Source of the DNA: Pseudomonadales bacterium
Lineage (GTDB): Bacteria > Pseudomonadota > Gammaproteobacteria > Pseudomonadales > Azotimanducaceae
Direction: 5' to 3'
DNA length: 32,066 nt
Assembly: GCA_029248675.1 (NCBI GenBank)
Contig: JAQWIX010000152.1
Span: 1-32,066, forward strand
Position numbers and translations under genes: made by a program. The notes under the pieces are model-generated. The model saw only the letters and a program-made list of their open reading frames with translations, was not told the origin of the DNA and made no database searches. Of the stretch, positions 1-6,973 are shown in pieces. Each line of letters begins with the position of its first letter. The stretch's first letter is position 1.

Positions 1-959
1 GAAATATCTCGATGCAGCACCCACCGGGGTCTTCCCACGCGGATGCCTGCTTCGGCCATGTGTAAAGCCAAAGCGCTGTACACATCCTCGGGAAGTTGCA
101 GATGCACCATGTTGGTGGCCCATCGAACAGCACCCTCACCGAAGTTATCAACGATGGTTGAAGCGATACGATCCGCGTGCACATGATCTTGGGCCAAATC
201 CTCGGCATGGTGCTCTAAGGCATAGAGCCCTGCCGCGGCGATAACTCCTGCTTGTCGCATACCGCCGCCGAGCACTTTCCGCCAGCGCTTAGCCTCGTCA
301 ATAAGAATTTTAGAACCGACCAAAACCGATCCCACAGGTGCTCCCAACCCCTTGGACAAGCAGACAGATACAGAGTCAAAGGGCGCAGCTAAGGCTGCTG
401 GGGTTCGATTTTGAGCCAATGCCGCATTGAATAAGCGAGCGCCATCTAAATGCATGGCCAGTCCATGCCGCTAACCAAGTCCCGCGACAGCCTCGGCGTA
501 GCCTAAGGGAAGGGGTTCTCCAGCGTGGGTGTTCTCTAAGCAAATAAGCCGGCTGCGAGCAAAGTGAAAATCATCGGGCTTTATGGCCGCCTCAATCGCC
601 TCCAATGCCAGCGTGCCATCTAGGGCCATTGGAACGGTTTGGGGTGGAATACTGCCCAGAATAGCCGCGCCACCGCCCTCATAGCGGAACGTGTGGGCGC
701 TATCGCCAACAATGTATTCGTCACCACGTTCGCAGTGGGCGAACAGCGCTAGCAGGTTGGATTGGGTGCCGCTTGGGGCAAATAGGGCGGCTTCTTTGTC
801 CAGTAGGCCTGCAGTGTATTCTTGCAGTGCATTCACCGTCGGGTCTTCGCCGTAAACATCATCGCCCAGCGGGGCATCTATCATGGCCTGTCGCATGGCA
901 TCCGTAGGGCGTGTGACGGTATCGCTGCGTAAATCGATGAAAAATTCTGGCTTTAGCAT
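1..959 (-). pseudogene. ltaE: Low-specificity L-threonine aldolase, interrupted by in-frame TAG, 3' end off window
   Basis: PLP-dependent fold-type I enzyme cleaving L-threonine/allo-threonine to glycine and acetaldehyde. From the ATG at 959 the product starts [19 protein letters not shown], matching the LtaE N-terminus, and continues with [15 protein letters not shown], the SGTQSN region and [11 protein letters not shown]. The frame then meets TAG at 471-473. Reading through it, the same frame stays open to the window edge and encodes the rest of the family signature: [16 protein letters not shown], the PLP-lysine region [26 protein letters not shown], and [13 protein letters not shown] at the edge. 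The stop sits where family members have an ordinary residue (as in GLGQRHGL); CAG to TAG is one transition. Both halves look well conserved, so this is either a very recent nonsense mutation or a sequence error. The ORF track's longer start (1025) adds 22 residues unlike the family, so I prefer 959. It lies downstream of exbD in the same direction. Confidence 0.88.
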
Positions 960-1146
960 GGTTTGTTGATGTCGCTTTCCGATGGCCCAAGTGTTGGTCG
1001 AGGAGCTGAGCAAAGTGTCGGGCAAGGGTAGAAATGTTAAACCCGGTTCTTGGCGAGATCGTCAGAATGGACGGTGTATTGGTTGGTCCGCTGTCCTAGG
1101 ACTCAAAGGCGAGTAGGTCGTCCGCTGGTAAAAGCGTTCGCGGGAA

Positions 1147-1166
1147 TGCAGGGCAGATGCCCTGCA
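1147..1166. repeat. Perfect 9-bp inverted repeat (hairpin) downstream of exbD
   Basis: TGCAGGGCA-GA-TGCCCTGCA forms a 9-bp stem with a 2-nt loop. In RNA the loop would open to about four bases. It lies 16 nt beyond the exbD stop in the 223-bp gap before the ltaE start. No run of T follows on the minus strand, so it is not a classical intrinsic terminator. It may stabilise an mRNA end or be a protein-binding palindrome. Nothing else was recognised in this gap. Confidence 0.5.
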
Positions 1167-1182
1167 CCGAGTGTCGGCTTAG

Positions 1183-1596
1183 TTAGTTTTGCTGAGCCAG
1201 TGAAACGTTATACACCCCAGCCTGTCGTGCTGAGTCCATGATATGAATCATCACATCGGTAGTGGAATCAGGGTGCGGCTGAATAATCACAGGAGCCTCA
1301 GGGTTCTCAGCGTGCAGTCTTTCAATATTTGCTCGTACCGAACGACGATCCACGTCTCGACTGGCGATGACGATACGATCCCGATTGGTGATACGCACCA
1401 CGATGCTCTTTTTGTCCGGATCCACAGTCTTTGGCTTATCGTCCTCTGGCTGATTCACGTCCAATCCGACTTCTTTAACGAAGGTGGCGGTCACGATGAA
1501 AAAGATCAGCATAATGAATACGACATCCAACATCGGCGTCAGATTAATCGCCTCTGTTTCTTCTTCGGCTCTTCCTCTCCCAAACGGTCTTCTCAT
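1183..1596 (-). CDS. exbD: ExbD/TolR family biopolymer transport protein
   Basis: 137 aa, normal for ExbD. It has a short basic cytoplasmic N-terminus (MRRPFGRGRAEEE), then INLTPMLDVVFIMLIFFIVTATF, the single transmembrane helix carrying the conserved proton-relay Asp (in PMLDV), and a periplasmic domain of about 95 residues. In the known family, ExbD and ExbB form the proton-driven motor that energises TonB and TonB-dependent outer-membrane receptors. The ATG is preceded by GAGGG at good spacing, 42 nt after the tctA stop, so it is probably cotranscribed with the tct genes. No exbB or tonB gene lies on either side, which is unusual because exbD normally follows exbB. The partner must be elsewhere. 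Family assignment is secure; the link to the transporter operon is inference from position. Confidence 0.9.
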   Translation of the reverse strand: MRRPFGRGRAEEETEAINLTPMLDVVFIMLIFFIVTATFVKEVGLDVNQPEDDKPKTVDPDKKSIVVRITNRDRIVIASRDVDRRSVRANIERLHAENPEAPVIIQPHPDSTTDVMIHIMDSARQAGVYNVSLAQQN

Positions 1597-1638
1597 CCCG
1601 AACCCTCAGTTCCTAAAAATTCTGTCGAGCATGGTATG

Positions 1639-3093
1639 TCATGAGTCCTTGCGATTCCATAGGGGTATCAGACAGATTGCTAGATTGATCACCAATATTC
1701 CAAGAGCTAAAGGCCTATCAAGTAGATACAACCAGCTTCCATCGCTAAGCAGGAGGGCTCGTCGTAAGTTTTCTTCAAACAAACCACTGAGAATAAACCC
1801 GAGAAGCAGTGGCGCTAGAGGAAAACCCTGACTTCGTAAAATCGTCGCGACCAAGGCCAAAGCCAGCATGAGGCCCAGGTCAAACACGCTGAAGGTTGTT
1901 AACAGCACGCCAAGCAGAGAAAAGGTGATCACTAGCGGAATAAGTACCTGAACAGGCAAGCTGACAATTCGAGCCAAGTAGGGGATCAGCGGCAGATTCA
2001 ATGCTAAAAGAAATAAGTTGCCCAAATACATGGACACGATAACGCCCCAAAAAATTTCTGGTTGGTCCGACACCAAGCCGGGGCCGGGCTGCAATCCGTA
2101 GGCGAGCATGACGCCCAGCAGCACCGCCGATGTGCCGGATCCCGGAACACCAAGGCTGAGCAGGGGTACGAAAGAGCCGGTGGAGGCCGCATTATTGGCA
2201 GACTCTGGCGCAGTAACACCGGCTTCACGGGAGCCGTCGCCTAGTCGTTTTTCCAAGTCATAGGCGAAAAAACTCGCCAAGGTCGCGCCAGCCCCAGGCA
2301 GCACGCCTACAAAGAAACCCAGCACTGAACTGCGTCCAGCCACAGGCAGCAAACGTCGAACCAACGTTAACGGTATAAGCAGATCACGCATGGAGAACGT
2401 GCCGCTGGGTTGCTCAGGTGAGTGCATGGCTAAGCGGAAGGCTTCTGCCAACGCGAAGGTAGCCATGACGACCAACACAAAGGGAATGCCATCGGACAGG
2501 TGTAGGGTGCCGAGAGTAAAGCGCTGCACACTACCAAGTTGATCGGTACCCACCGACCCCAACATCAGTCCAAGCAAAAGGGTAATAAGGCTAGGTAGAC
2601 GCTCAGATTTTTGCGCGAATACCACCACACAGGTCATAGCGAAGAGAACTAGGGCCGCGTACTCGGCGCTTTGGATGCTAACGGCTACTGAAGCCAAGGA
2701 GGACGCGAACACCAACAAAATTAGCGCACCTGTGGTACCGCCAAAAAAAGAAGCGTAGGCGGCAATCGCGAGGGCTTTACCTGCTTGGCCATCTCGGGCC
2801 ATGGGATAGCCGTCGAAGCTGGTGGCGACTGTGCTGGCCACACCAGGAGCGTTGATCAATATAGACGAGGTTGAACCGCCAAAGACGGCGCCGTAGTACA
2901 CGCCGGCCATCATGATCAGTCCACCGGTAGGATCTAGGGAATAAGAGACGGGAATCATTAGGGCAATGGCAGTGATGGGACCAAGTCCCGGCATCATGCC
3001 GATAAGGGTGCCAGCCAGACATCCAAAGGCGACCCAAAGAACATTGGAGAAAGTCAGGGCGGTGCTGATGCCTGTGAGAATGTCTTCCAGCAT
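1639..3093 (-). CDS. tctA: Tripartite tricarboxylate transporter, large permease subunit (TctA)
   Basis: 484 aa, typical for TctA (about 500), very hydrophobic with roughly 11-12 predicted membrane spans. The N-terminal family signature is visible: GTLIGMMPGLGPITAIALMIPVSYSLDP, followed by YYGAVFGGSTSSILINAPG. A second related glycine-rich stretch (GVLPGAGATLASFFAYDLEKRLG and LSLGVPGSGTSAVLLGVML) occupies the middle, as in other TctA proteins. The ORF-track start at 3243 adds 50 residues with no membrane character that overlap tctB. I chose the ATG at 3093, which shares bases with the tctB stop (TAATG), indicating translational coupling. TctA forms the main inner-membrane channel of a secondary, ion-driven carboxylate transporter that takes substrate from TctC. 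The substrate cannot be read from sequence. Confidence 0.93.
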   Translation of the reverse strand: MLEDILTGISTALTFSNVLWVAFGCLAGTLIGMMPGLGPITAIALMIPVSYSLDPTGGLIMMAGVYYGAVFGGSTSSILINAPGVASTVATSFDGYPMARDGQAGKALAIAAYASFFGGTTGALILLVFASSLASVAVSIQSAEYAALVLFAMTCVVVFAQKSERLPSLITLLLGLMLGSVGTDQLGSVQRFTLGTLHLSDGIPFVLVVMATFALAEAFRLAMHSPEQPSGTFSMRDLLIPLTLVRRLLPVAGRSSVLGFFVGVLPGAGATLASFFAYDLEKRLGDGSREAGVTAPESANNAASTGSFVPLLSLGVPGSGTSAVLLGVMLAYGLQPGPGLVSDQPEIFWGVIVSMYLGNLFLLALNLPLIPYLARIVSLPVQVLIPLVITFSLLGVLLTTFSVFDLGLMLALALVATILRSQGFPLAPLLLGFILSGLFEENLRRALLLSDGSWLYLLDRPLALGILVINLAICLIPLWNRKDS

Positions 3094-3551
3094 TAGCTGA
3101 TTGGCAGGCTCATCTGAAGTAGCCGCTCTACCAACAAAAAACCGCCAATGGGCAATGCTAGGCTCGCGCCAATCAGTATTGACCATCGCCGTTCCTGCAT
3201 TACCCACAAAAGGCCTAGAACTAGGCCTCCTACGGCCACCCAAAGGTTCAGCCAGTTCAGCGCGACAATGAATCCGAGAATCAATGTGCTCAACAACAAC
3301 AGGGGCCGCAGCCTTAAACTCGGTGGTGCGGCAGGCGTTCCAGATGCCCGATCACCCTGAGACGTCGGGTGACGCCGCTGCATCCAAAGCACGAGCACGG
3401 CCAAGCACAGCATCAGGCCGTATATCTGGGGCAGGGTTCTGGAGTTCACTGCGTCTAAGGCACTCCAGGGATCTAAAATAATCTGATTAGCCAGCACCAA
3501 ATAAGTGATGCCAAAGCTCAACAGCGCGGCAGCGACCCAATGAAAACTCAC
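3093..3551 (-). CDS. tctB: Tripartite tricarboxylate transporter, small permease subunit (TctB)
   Basis: Small hydrophobic protein of 152 aa with about four membrane segments: VAAALLSFGITYLVLA, LPQIYGLMLCLAVLVLWM, LLLLSTLILGFIVAL plus the following WVAVGGLVLGLLWVM, and a C-terminal segment ending in LLVERLL. Length, topology and position between tctC and tctA identify TctB even though its sequence is poorly conserved. The ORF track gives an ATG at 3680, but that N-terminus is arginine-rich and lies wholly inside tctC. I prefer GTG at 3551, which overlaps the tctC stop as GTGA and gives the usual family length. A linker of about 25 residues rich in Pro, Ala and Arg separates the helix pairs. 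Function in the complex is accessory and structural. Confidence 0.85.
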   Translation of the reverse strand: MSFHWVAAALLSFGITYLVLANQIILDPWSALDAVNSRTLPQIYGLMLCLAVLVLWMQRRHPTSQGDRASGTPAAPPSLRLRPLLLLSTLILGFIVALNWLNLWVAVGGLVLGLLWVMQERRWSILIGASLALPIGGFLLVERLLQMSLPIS

Positions 3552-4504
3552 CGCCTTACTAACCCGAGGTCTGTCATGATCTCTTGGAGTTGTCGTTCTT
3601 GTTCTTGCAAGTACTCGACGAATAATTGATCTGGTAGAAATTTCGGCTGCCAGCCGTAACGATCCAGCTGCTGCTGCCACGTTGGCGTGGCCACTGCTTC
3701 GGTTAGCAGTTCGACCAGTCGTTTTTTGTCCGTTGGCTCGATATCGCCCGGGGCAAATACTCCCCGCCAGTTATAAAAAACGACATCGACGTTTTGGTCC
3801 CTAAAAGATGTGATGCCAGCTGTCTGATGCCCCGAATCCGCTGTGACCCCGAGGATGCGAATAGTCCCAGCCTGATGAGCGGCCAGCGTTTCCCCAAGCC
3901 CACTGACCAGCACATCAACTTCGCCACTCATAAGCGCAAGAAGCGCCTTGGCACCACCGTCGTAGGCCAAATAACGAATCTTTCGCGGATCAATGCCATC
4001 GGCCTGAGCCAATAACGACAGTGTGATGTGATCCAAGCTGCCTTTTACCGAACCACCGCCGACAAACAGCCGCTTTCGCGAATCCCCCAATGCGGCAACC
4101 ACGTCGCCCCAGCTGCTCAGGGGTGAATTCGCCCGCACAGCGATGACCCCGGGATCCGCGATAAGTCCGCAAATGGGGGTAAGGTCTCGATAAGAATGGG
4201 GAAAAAGGCCCTGCAGCGAGCGCACAATCAGCGGCGCTGAGTTCACCAGAAGAGTGTCATCCAAAGAAGCGCCAGAATTTACGAAGTAGGCCATGGCCTT
4301 GCCGCCACCGCCGCCGGTGCGGTTTTCATAGCTGACGCCTTGCAGCAATTGACTGTCGGTCAGTGTGTTTCCAAGGGCGCGGGCCGTTGCGTCTAAGCCT
4401 CCACCGGGTCCTGCAGGAATGACTAAGTGTAAGCGCTCGGCCGCAAGCGGCAAGCTCAGTCCCAGCAAGAGCACGACCCACAATCCATTTGAATGGCTTT
4501 TCAC
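3548..4504 (-). CDS. tctC: Tripartite tricarboxylate transporter substrate-binding protein (TctC/Bug family)
   Basis: 318 aa, the usual Bug-family length. A Sec signal peptide is visible (MKSHSNGLWVVLLLGLSLPLAAERL, cleavage probably after LAA). The mature protein opens with LHLVIPAGPGGGLDATARAL, the PxGPGGxxD-type loop that in Bug proteins holds a carboxylate of the ligand. It continues with ENRTGGGGGKAMAYFVN and the FVGGGSVKGSLDH region, both matching the family plan. It would capture a carboxylated ligand in the periplasm and deliver it to TctA/TctB. The start is GTG at 4504, 7 nt after the SMP-30 stop, so the genes are one transcript. Bug ligands vary widely (di- and tricarboxylates, aromatic acids, amino acids). 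Specificity here is unknown, though the neighbouring lactonase hints at a sugar or hydroxy acid. Confidence 0.92.
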   Translation of the reverse strand: MKSHSNGLWVVLLLGLSLPLAAERLHLVIPAGPGGGLDATARALGNTLTDSQLLQGVSYENRTGGGGGKAMAYFVNSGASLDDTLLVNSAPLIVRSLQGLFPHSYRDLTPICGLIADPGVIAVRANSPLSSWGDVVAALGDSRKRLFVGGGSVKGSLDHITLSLLAQADGIDPRKIRYLAYDGGAKALLALMSGEVDVLVSGLGETLAAHQAGTIRILGVTADSGHQTAGITSFRDQNVDVVFYNWRGVFAPGDIEPTDKKRLVELLTEAVATPTWQQQLDRYGWQPKFLPDQLFVEYLQEQERQLQEIMTDLGLVRR

Positions 4505-4511
4505 GGACTGA

Positions 4512-5423
4512 TTACCCTTGGTTGAGGAAGTTTAGAGGGAGTCCGCCAACTGGCCAATCCATGCTGACAAGTTGTCCAGTGGAAGACAGCGTGATGTAGG
4601 CGGTTTTGAGGTCTGGTCCACCAAAACAAATGTTCGTTGTTATGCGGTCCGGCATGGCTACAAAGACTGGCGGGGCATCTGTGGCGGAAAGCGTCGTAAT
4701 TCCCCCATCCAAGAGCGTGGCCACGCAAACATCACCATTGGCATCCACGGCAAGTGAATCAAACATGTAGTGCCCGGGACGGCCATTCAGCAGGCGTCTG
4801 GGTTTGCGCGTATCGATCTGCCCCGGGCTGAGAATCGGATAAGCCCATAGGTGCCCGGTCGGGGTTTCAGCCACAAAGACCTCGTTTTCGTCTTTAGACA
4901 GGCCAATACCATTGGGGGCCTCTAGCGGGAAAATTACTTCGGTAATCTGACTGCCGTCTGGCAGGGCATAAAAGACTCCGGTTCTGTCCCGGTCCCGAGG
5001 CCGATATTTGCCATGGTCTGTGAACCAAAATCCGCCTTGGGCATCGAAGACGATGTCATTGGGGCCCTTTAGTGGTTCATCGTCGCAGTGGGTGTAGAGC
5101 GTTTGTACTTGCCCTGTTTCCAAATTTACCCGTTGGATGCTTCCGCCCTGATAATCGTCGGGTTGGGCTCCGGGGTAGGTTCTGCCCTGGCTTTCGATCC
5201 ACTCAAAACCGCCGTTATTGCACACATAGCAATGTCCGTCGGGCCCTATTGCGGCTCCATTAGGACCGCCACCCAGATCGGCCACGAGTTCCTTCCTACC
5301 ATTGCGAACTCGACTCAGATGCCCTGTTTTGATTTCAACCAAAACGATACTGCCATCTGGCATGGCAATGGGGCCTTCTGGAAACGCCAGTCCGTCCGCA
5401 ACTAATGTGAGATCTGGTTGCAT
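4512..5423 (-). CDS. SMP-30/gluconolactonase/LRE family protein
   Basis: 303-aa six-bladed beta-propeller of the SMP-30/gluconolaconase/LRE-like (SGL) family. Diagnostic segments: LADGLAFPEGPIAMPDGSIVLVEI (metal-ligand Glu in FPEGP), GPNGAAIGPDGHCYVCNNGG, LKGPNDIVFDAQGGFWFTDHG (conserved Asn and Asp), EAPNGIGLSKDENEVFVAET, and MFDSLAVDANGDVCVATL, which carries the last conserved Asp. The family consists of divalent-metal lactonases opening sugar lactones such as gluconolactone, and related esterases. No signal peptide is seen, so it is probably cytoplasmic. It is the first gene of the unit with tctCBA, with 7 nt before tctC. Inference: the operon imports a sugar acid or lactone-derived carboxylate and the lactonase acts in the same pathway. 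No dehydrogenase or dehydratase of such a pathway is in the window. Confidence 0.9.
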   Translation of the reverse strand: MQPDLTLVADGLAFPEGPIAMPDGSIVLVEIKTGHLSRVRNGRKELVADLGGGPNGAAIGPDGHCYVCNNGGFEWIESQGRTYPGAQPDDYQGGSIQRVNLETGQVQTLYTHCDDEPLKGPNDIVFDAQGGFWFTDHGKYRPRDRDRTGVFYALPDGSQITEVIFPLEAPNGIGLSKDENEVFVAETPTGHLWAYPILSPGQIDTRKPRRLLNGRPGHYMFDSLAVDANGDVCVATLLDGGITTLSATDAPPVFVAMPDRITTNICFGGPDLKTAYITLSSTGQLVSMDWPVGGLPLNFLNQG

Positions 5424-5480
5424 TTTTCTCCCCTACTAGCTCAAGATTCTCAGGTCTCCAGACTATACTAAGGACAGCCA

Positions 5481-5789
5481 GTGATACGTACGTTTTCTTG
5501 GATAACCCTGTGCATCAGCTTTTGCTTTGGTTGCCAATCCTATGTGGACGGTGCAAAGCGCACCTTGGGAGAGGTCACCGATGACGCTCAGATCACTGCG
5601 GTGGTCAAAGTTCGCCTGCTGAATGACCCAGAGGTGAAGGGGCTTCGGATCAACGTCACAACCTTAAGGGGGGTGGTCATGCTTGAGGGCCGTGTACCTT
5701 CAGACTATGCCCGGGAAAAAGCCATTCGTATCACTCGTGAGACCGGCAGCGTAGTGGATGTCGACGACCGACTCACGGTGGTCGAATAG
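5481..5789 (+). CDS. Small BON-domain envelope protein, possible lipoprotein
   Basis: 102 aa from a GTG start preceded by AAGGA at good spacing. The N-terminus is a short hydrophobic export signal (MIRTFSWITLCISFCFGCQSY). The Cys at residue 18 could be lipidated, but the lipobox (C-F-G-C) is not canonical. Residues about 35-102 form one BON domain: DDAQITAVVKVRLLNDPEVKGLRINVTTLRGVVMLEGRVPSDYAREKAIRI, then VVDVDDRLTVV. BON domains occur in OsmY and DolP-type envelope proteins and are thought to bind phospholipid or peptidoglycan-linked structures. It is transcribed divergently from the SMP-30 gene (57 bp apart) and convergently to hemF. Family assignment is firm, cellular role unknown. Confidence 0.85.
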   Translation: MIRTFSWITLCISFCFGCQSYVDGAKRTLGEVTDDAQITAVVKVRLLNDPEVKGLRINVTTLRGVVMLEGRVPSDYAREKAIRITRETGSVVDVDDRLTVVE

Positions 5790-5827
5790 CCTAGATTTAT
5801 TATAGAAATAGACCATAACTATCTGAT

Positions 5828-6703
5828 TTATAACCAATCATTTGGCTTTAAATATTCCGATAGCGTGGCTTCTAAGCTGTTGGGTTCGGGCTGATAATCG
5901 TAAACCCATTTCACCAGTGGGGGCAGGGACGCCAACACCGACTCAATGCGTCGGCCACTTTGCAGACCGTACTTGGTGCCTCGATCGATGGCTAGATTGA
6001 ACTCTGCGTATCGGCCCCGGCGATACAACTGAAACTCCCTTTGGGCCTCGGTAAATGGTGTTTCCATCCGGCGCTGAAAAATTGGCTGGTAAGCGGGCAG
6101 AAAGGAATCGCCCACCCGCTTAACCAAGGCAAAACTGTCGTCGAAACCGCCTTGGGTCCAATCATCAAAAAAAATGCCGCCGACCCCTCGAGTCTCATTG
6201 CGATGAGGTAAAAAGAAATACTCGTCGCAGGTGGCCTTAAATGCTGGGTAATGTTCGCCTACCGCATTGGCAGCGGTTTGGTGCCACAGGCGGACATCTT
6301 CATCTACCGGGTAACAGGGTGTTAGGTCGTAACCGCCACCAAAGTACCAAGCCGGCTCGTCGGCTTCTACGTAGAAAAAGCGCAGATTCATGTGAGTAAT
6401 AGGCACATGAGGGTTGCGCGGATGCACGATTAGGGAGACGGCTGTGGCCTGAAATGCGCTGCCTGCCAGATGAGGGTTTCGCTCGGTAGCGGCGGGTGGT
6501 AGAGCCGCCCCCATGGAATGGGTGAATTGGACCGCAGCCTTCTCAATGTGTTTACCATCCGCCAGCACCCGGGGCTGGGACAGTCCGCCGTTAGGCGGTT
6601 GAATTTGCTCCAGTGAAAATGTGCCTTGAGTATCAATTGCTTCAAGAGACTGGCAAATGCGCTGTTGCAACGCCTTAAAATAAGCAACCACGGGTTCGAT
6701 CAT
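5828..6703 (-). CDS. hemF: Oxygen-dependent coproporphyrinogen III oxidase
   Basis: 291 aa from ATG 6703 (preceded by AAGGAAA), close to the usual ~300 aa. The ORF-track start at 6868 adds 55 residues with no family resemblance. HemF converts coproporphyrinogen III to protoporphyrinogen IX by two O2-dependent oxidative decarboxylations in haem synthesis; it is soluble and cytoplasmic. Family blocks are easy to see: SAFQATAVSLIVHPRNPHVPITHMNLRFF, AWYFGGGYDLTPCYP, YFFLPHRNETRGVGGIFFDDW, RRGRYAEFNLAIDRGTKYGLQSGRRIESVLASLPPLVKW, and a C-terminal EPNSLEATLSEYLKPNDWL. Its presence implies aerobic growth. It is convergent with the BON gene (38 AT-rich nt between stops) and divergent from the acyl-CoA dehydrogenase gene across a 270-bp spacer. 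Confidence 0.97.
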   Translation of the reverse strand: MIEPVVAYFKALQQRICQSLEAIDTQGTFSLEQIQPPNGGLSQPRVLADGKHIEKAAVQFTHSMGAALPPAATERNPHLAGSAFQATAVSLIVHPRNPHVPITHMNLRFFYVEADEPAWYFGGGYDLTPCYPVDEDVRLWHQTAANAVGEHYPAFKATCDEYFFLPHRNETRGVGGIFFDDWTQGGFDDSFALVKRVGDSFLPAYQPIFQRRMETPFTEAQREFQLYRRGRYAEFNLAIDRGTKYGLQSGRRIESVLASLPPLVKWVYDYQPEPNSLEATLSEYLKPNDWL

Positions 6704-6973
6704 AGTATTTCCTTGGTTCAATAGAGGGCGAGCGGTAAGGCCGACCTGCCAATACGGCTCTGCAGCCGCGTATTGTAGATCAAGGCCGATGGAAAGGTAG
6801 CGGAACAAGGCGACCCATCGCGGTTTTGGTTTAAAAGGTGTGGCCACACAGCATAACTTTCGTGCCAAAACCTAGAGGTTGCTGTATTGCCTGTCTAACT
6901 TCGTTAACAAAAGACGCACGATATCTGGTCACGAGTAATACCGTCACTGCAGCGAATTGGGCATACTTAGGGA

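Noticed and set aside
1050-1831. Plus-strand ORFs of 63, 133 and 115 aa over exbD and the tctA end
   Set aside because: They are antisense to clear exbD and tctA coding sequence, show no family features, and are shadows.
3551-3680. N-terminal extension of TctB in the ORF track
   Set aside because: It overlaps tctC fully, is Arg-rich and non-membrane, and makes TctB longer than the family. The GTG overlapping the tctC stop is better.
5464-5469. TATACT as a -10 box for the BON-domain gene
   Set aside because: It is only 12 nt before the start codon, so transcripts would lose the AAGGA ribosome site, and no fitting -35 box was seen.
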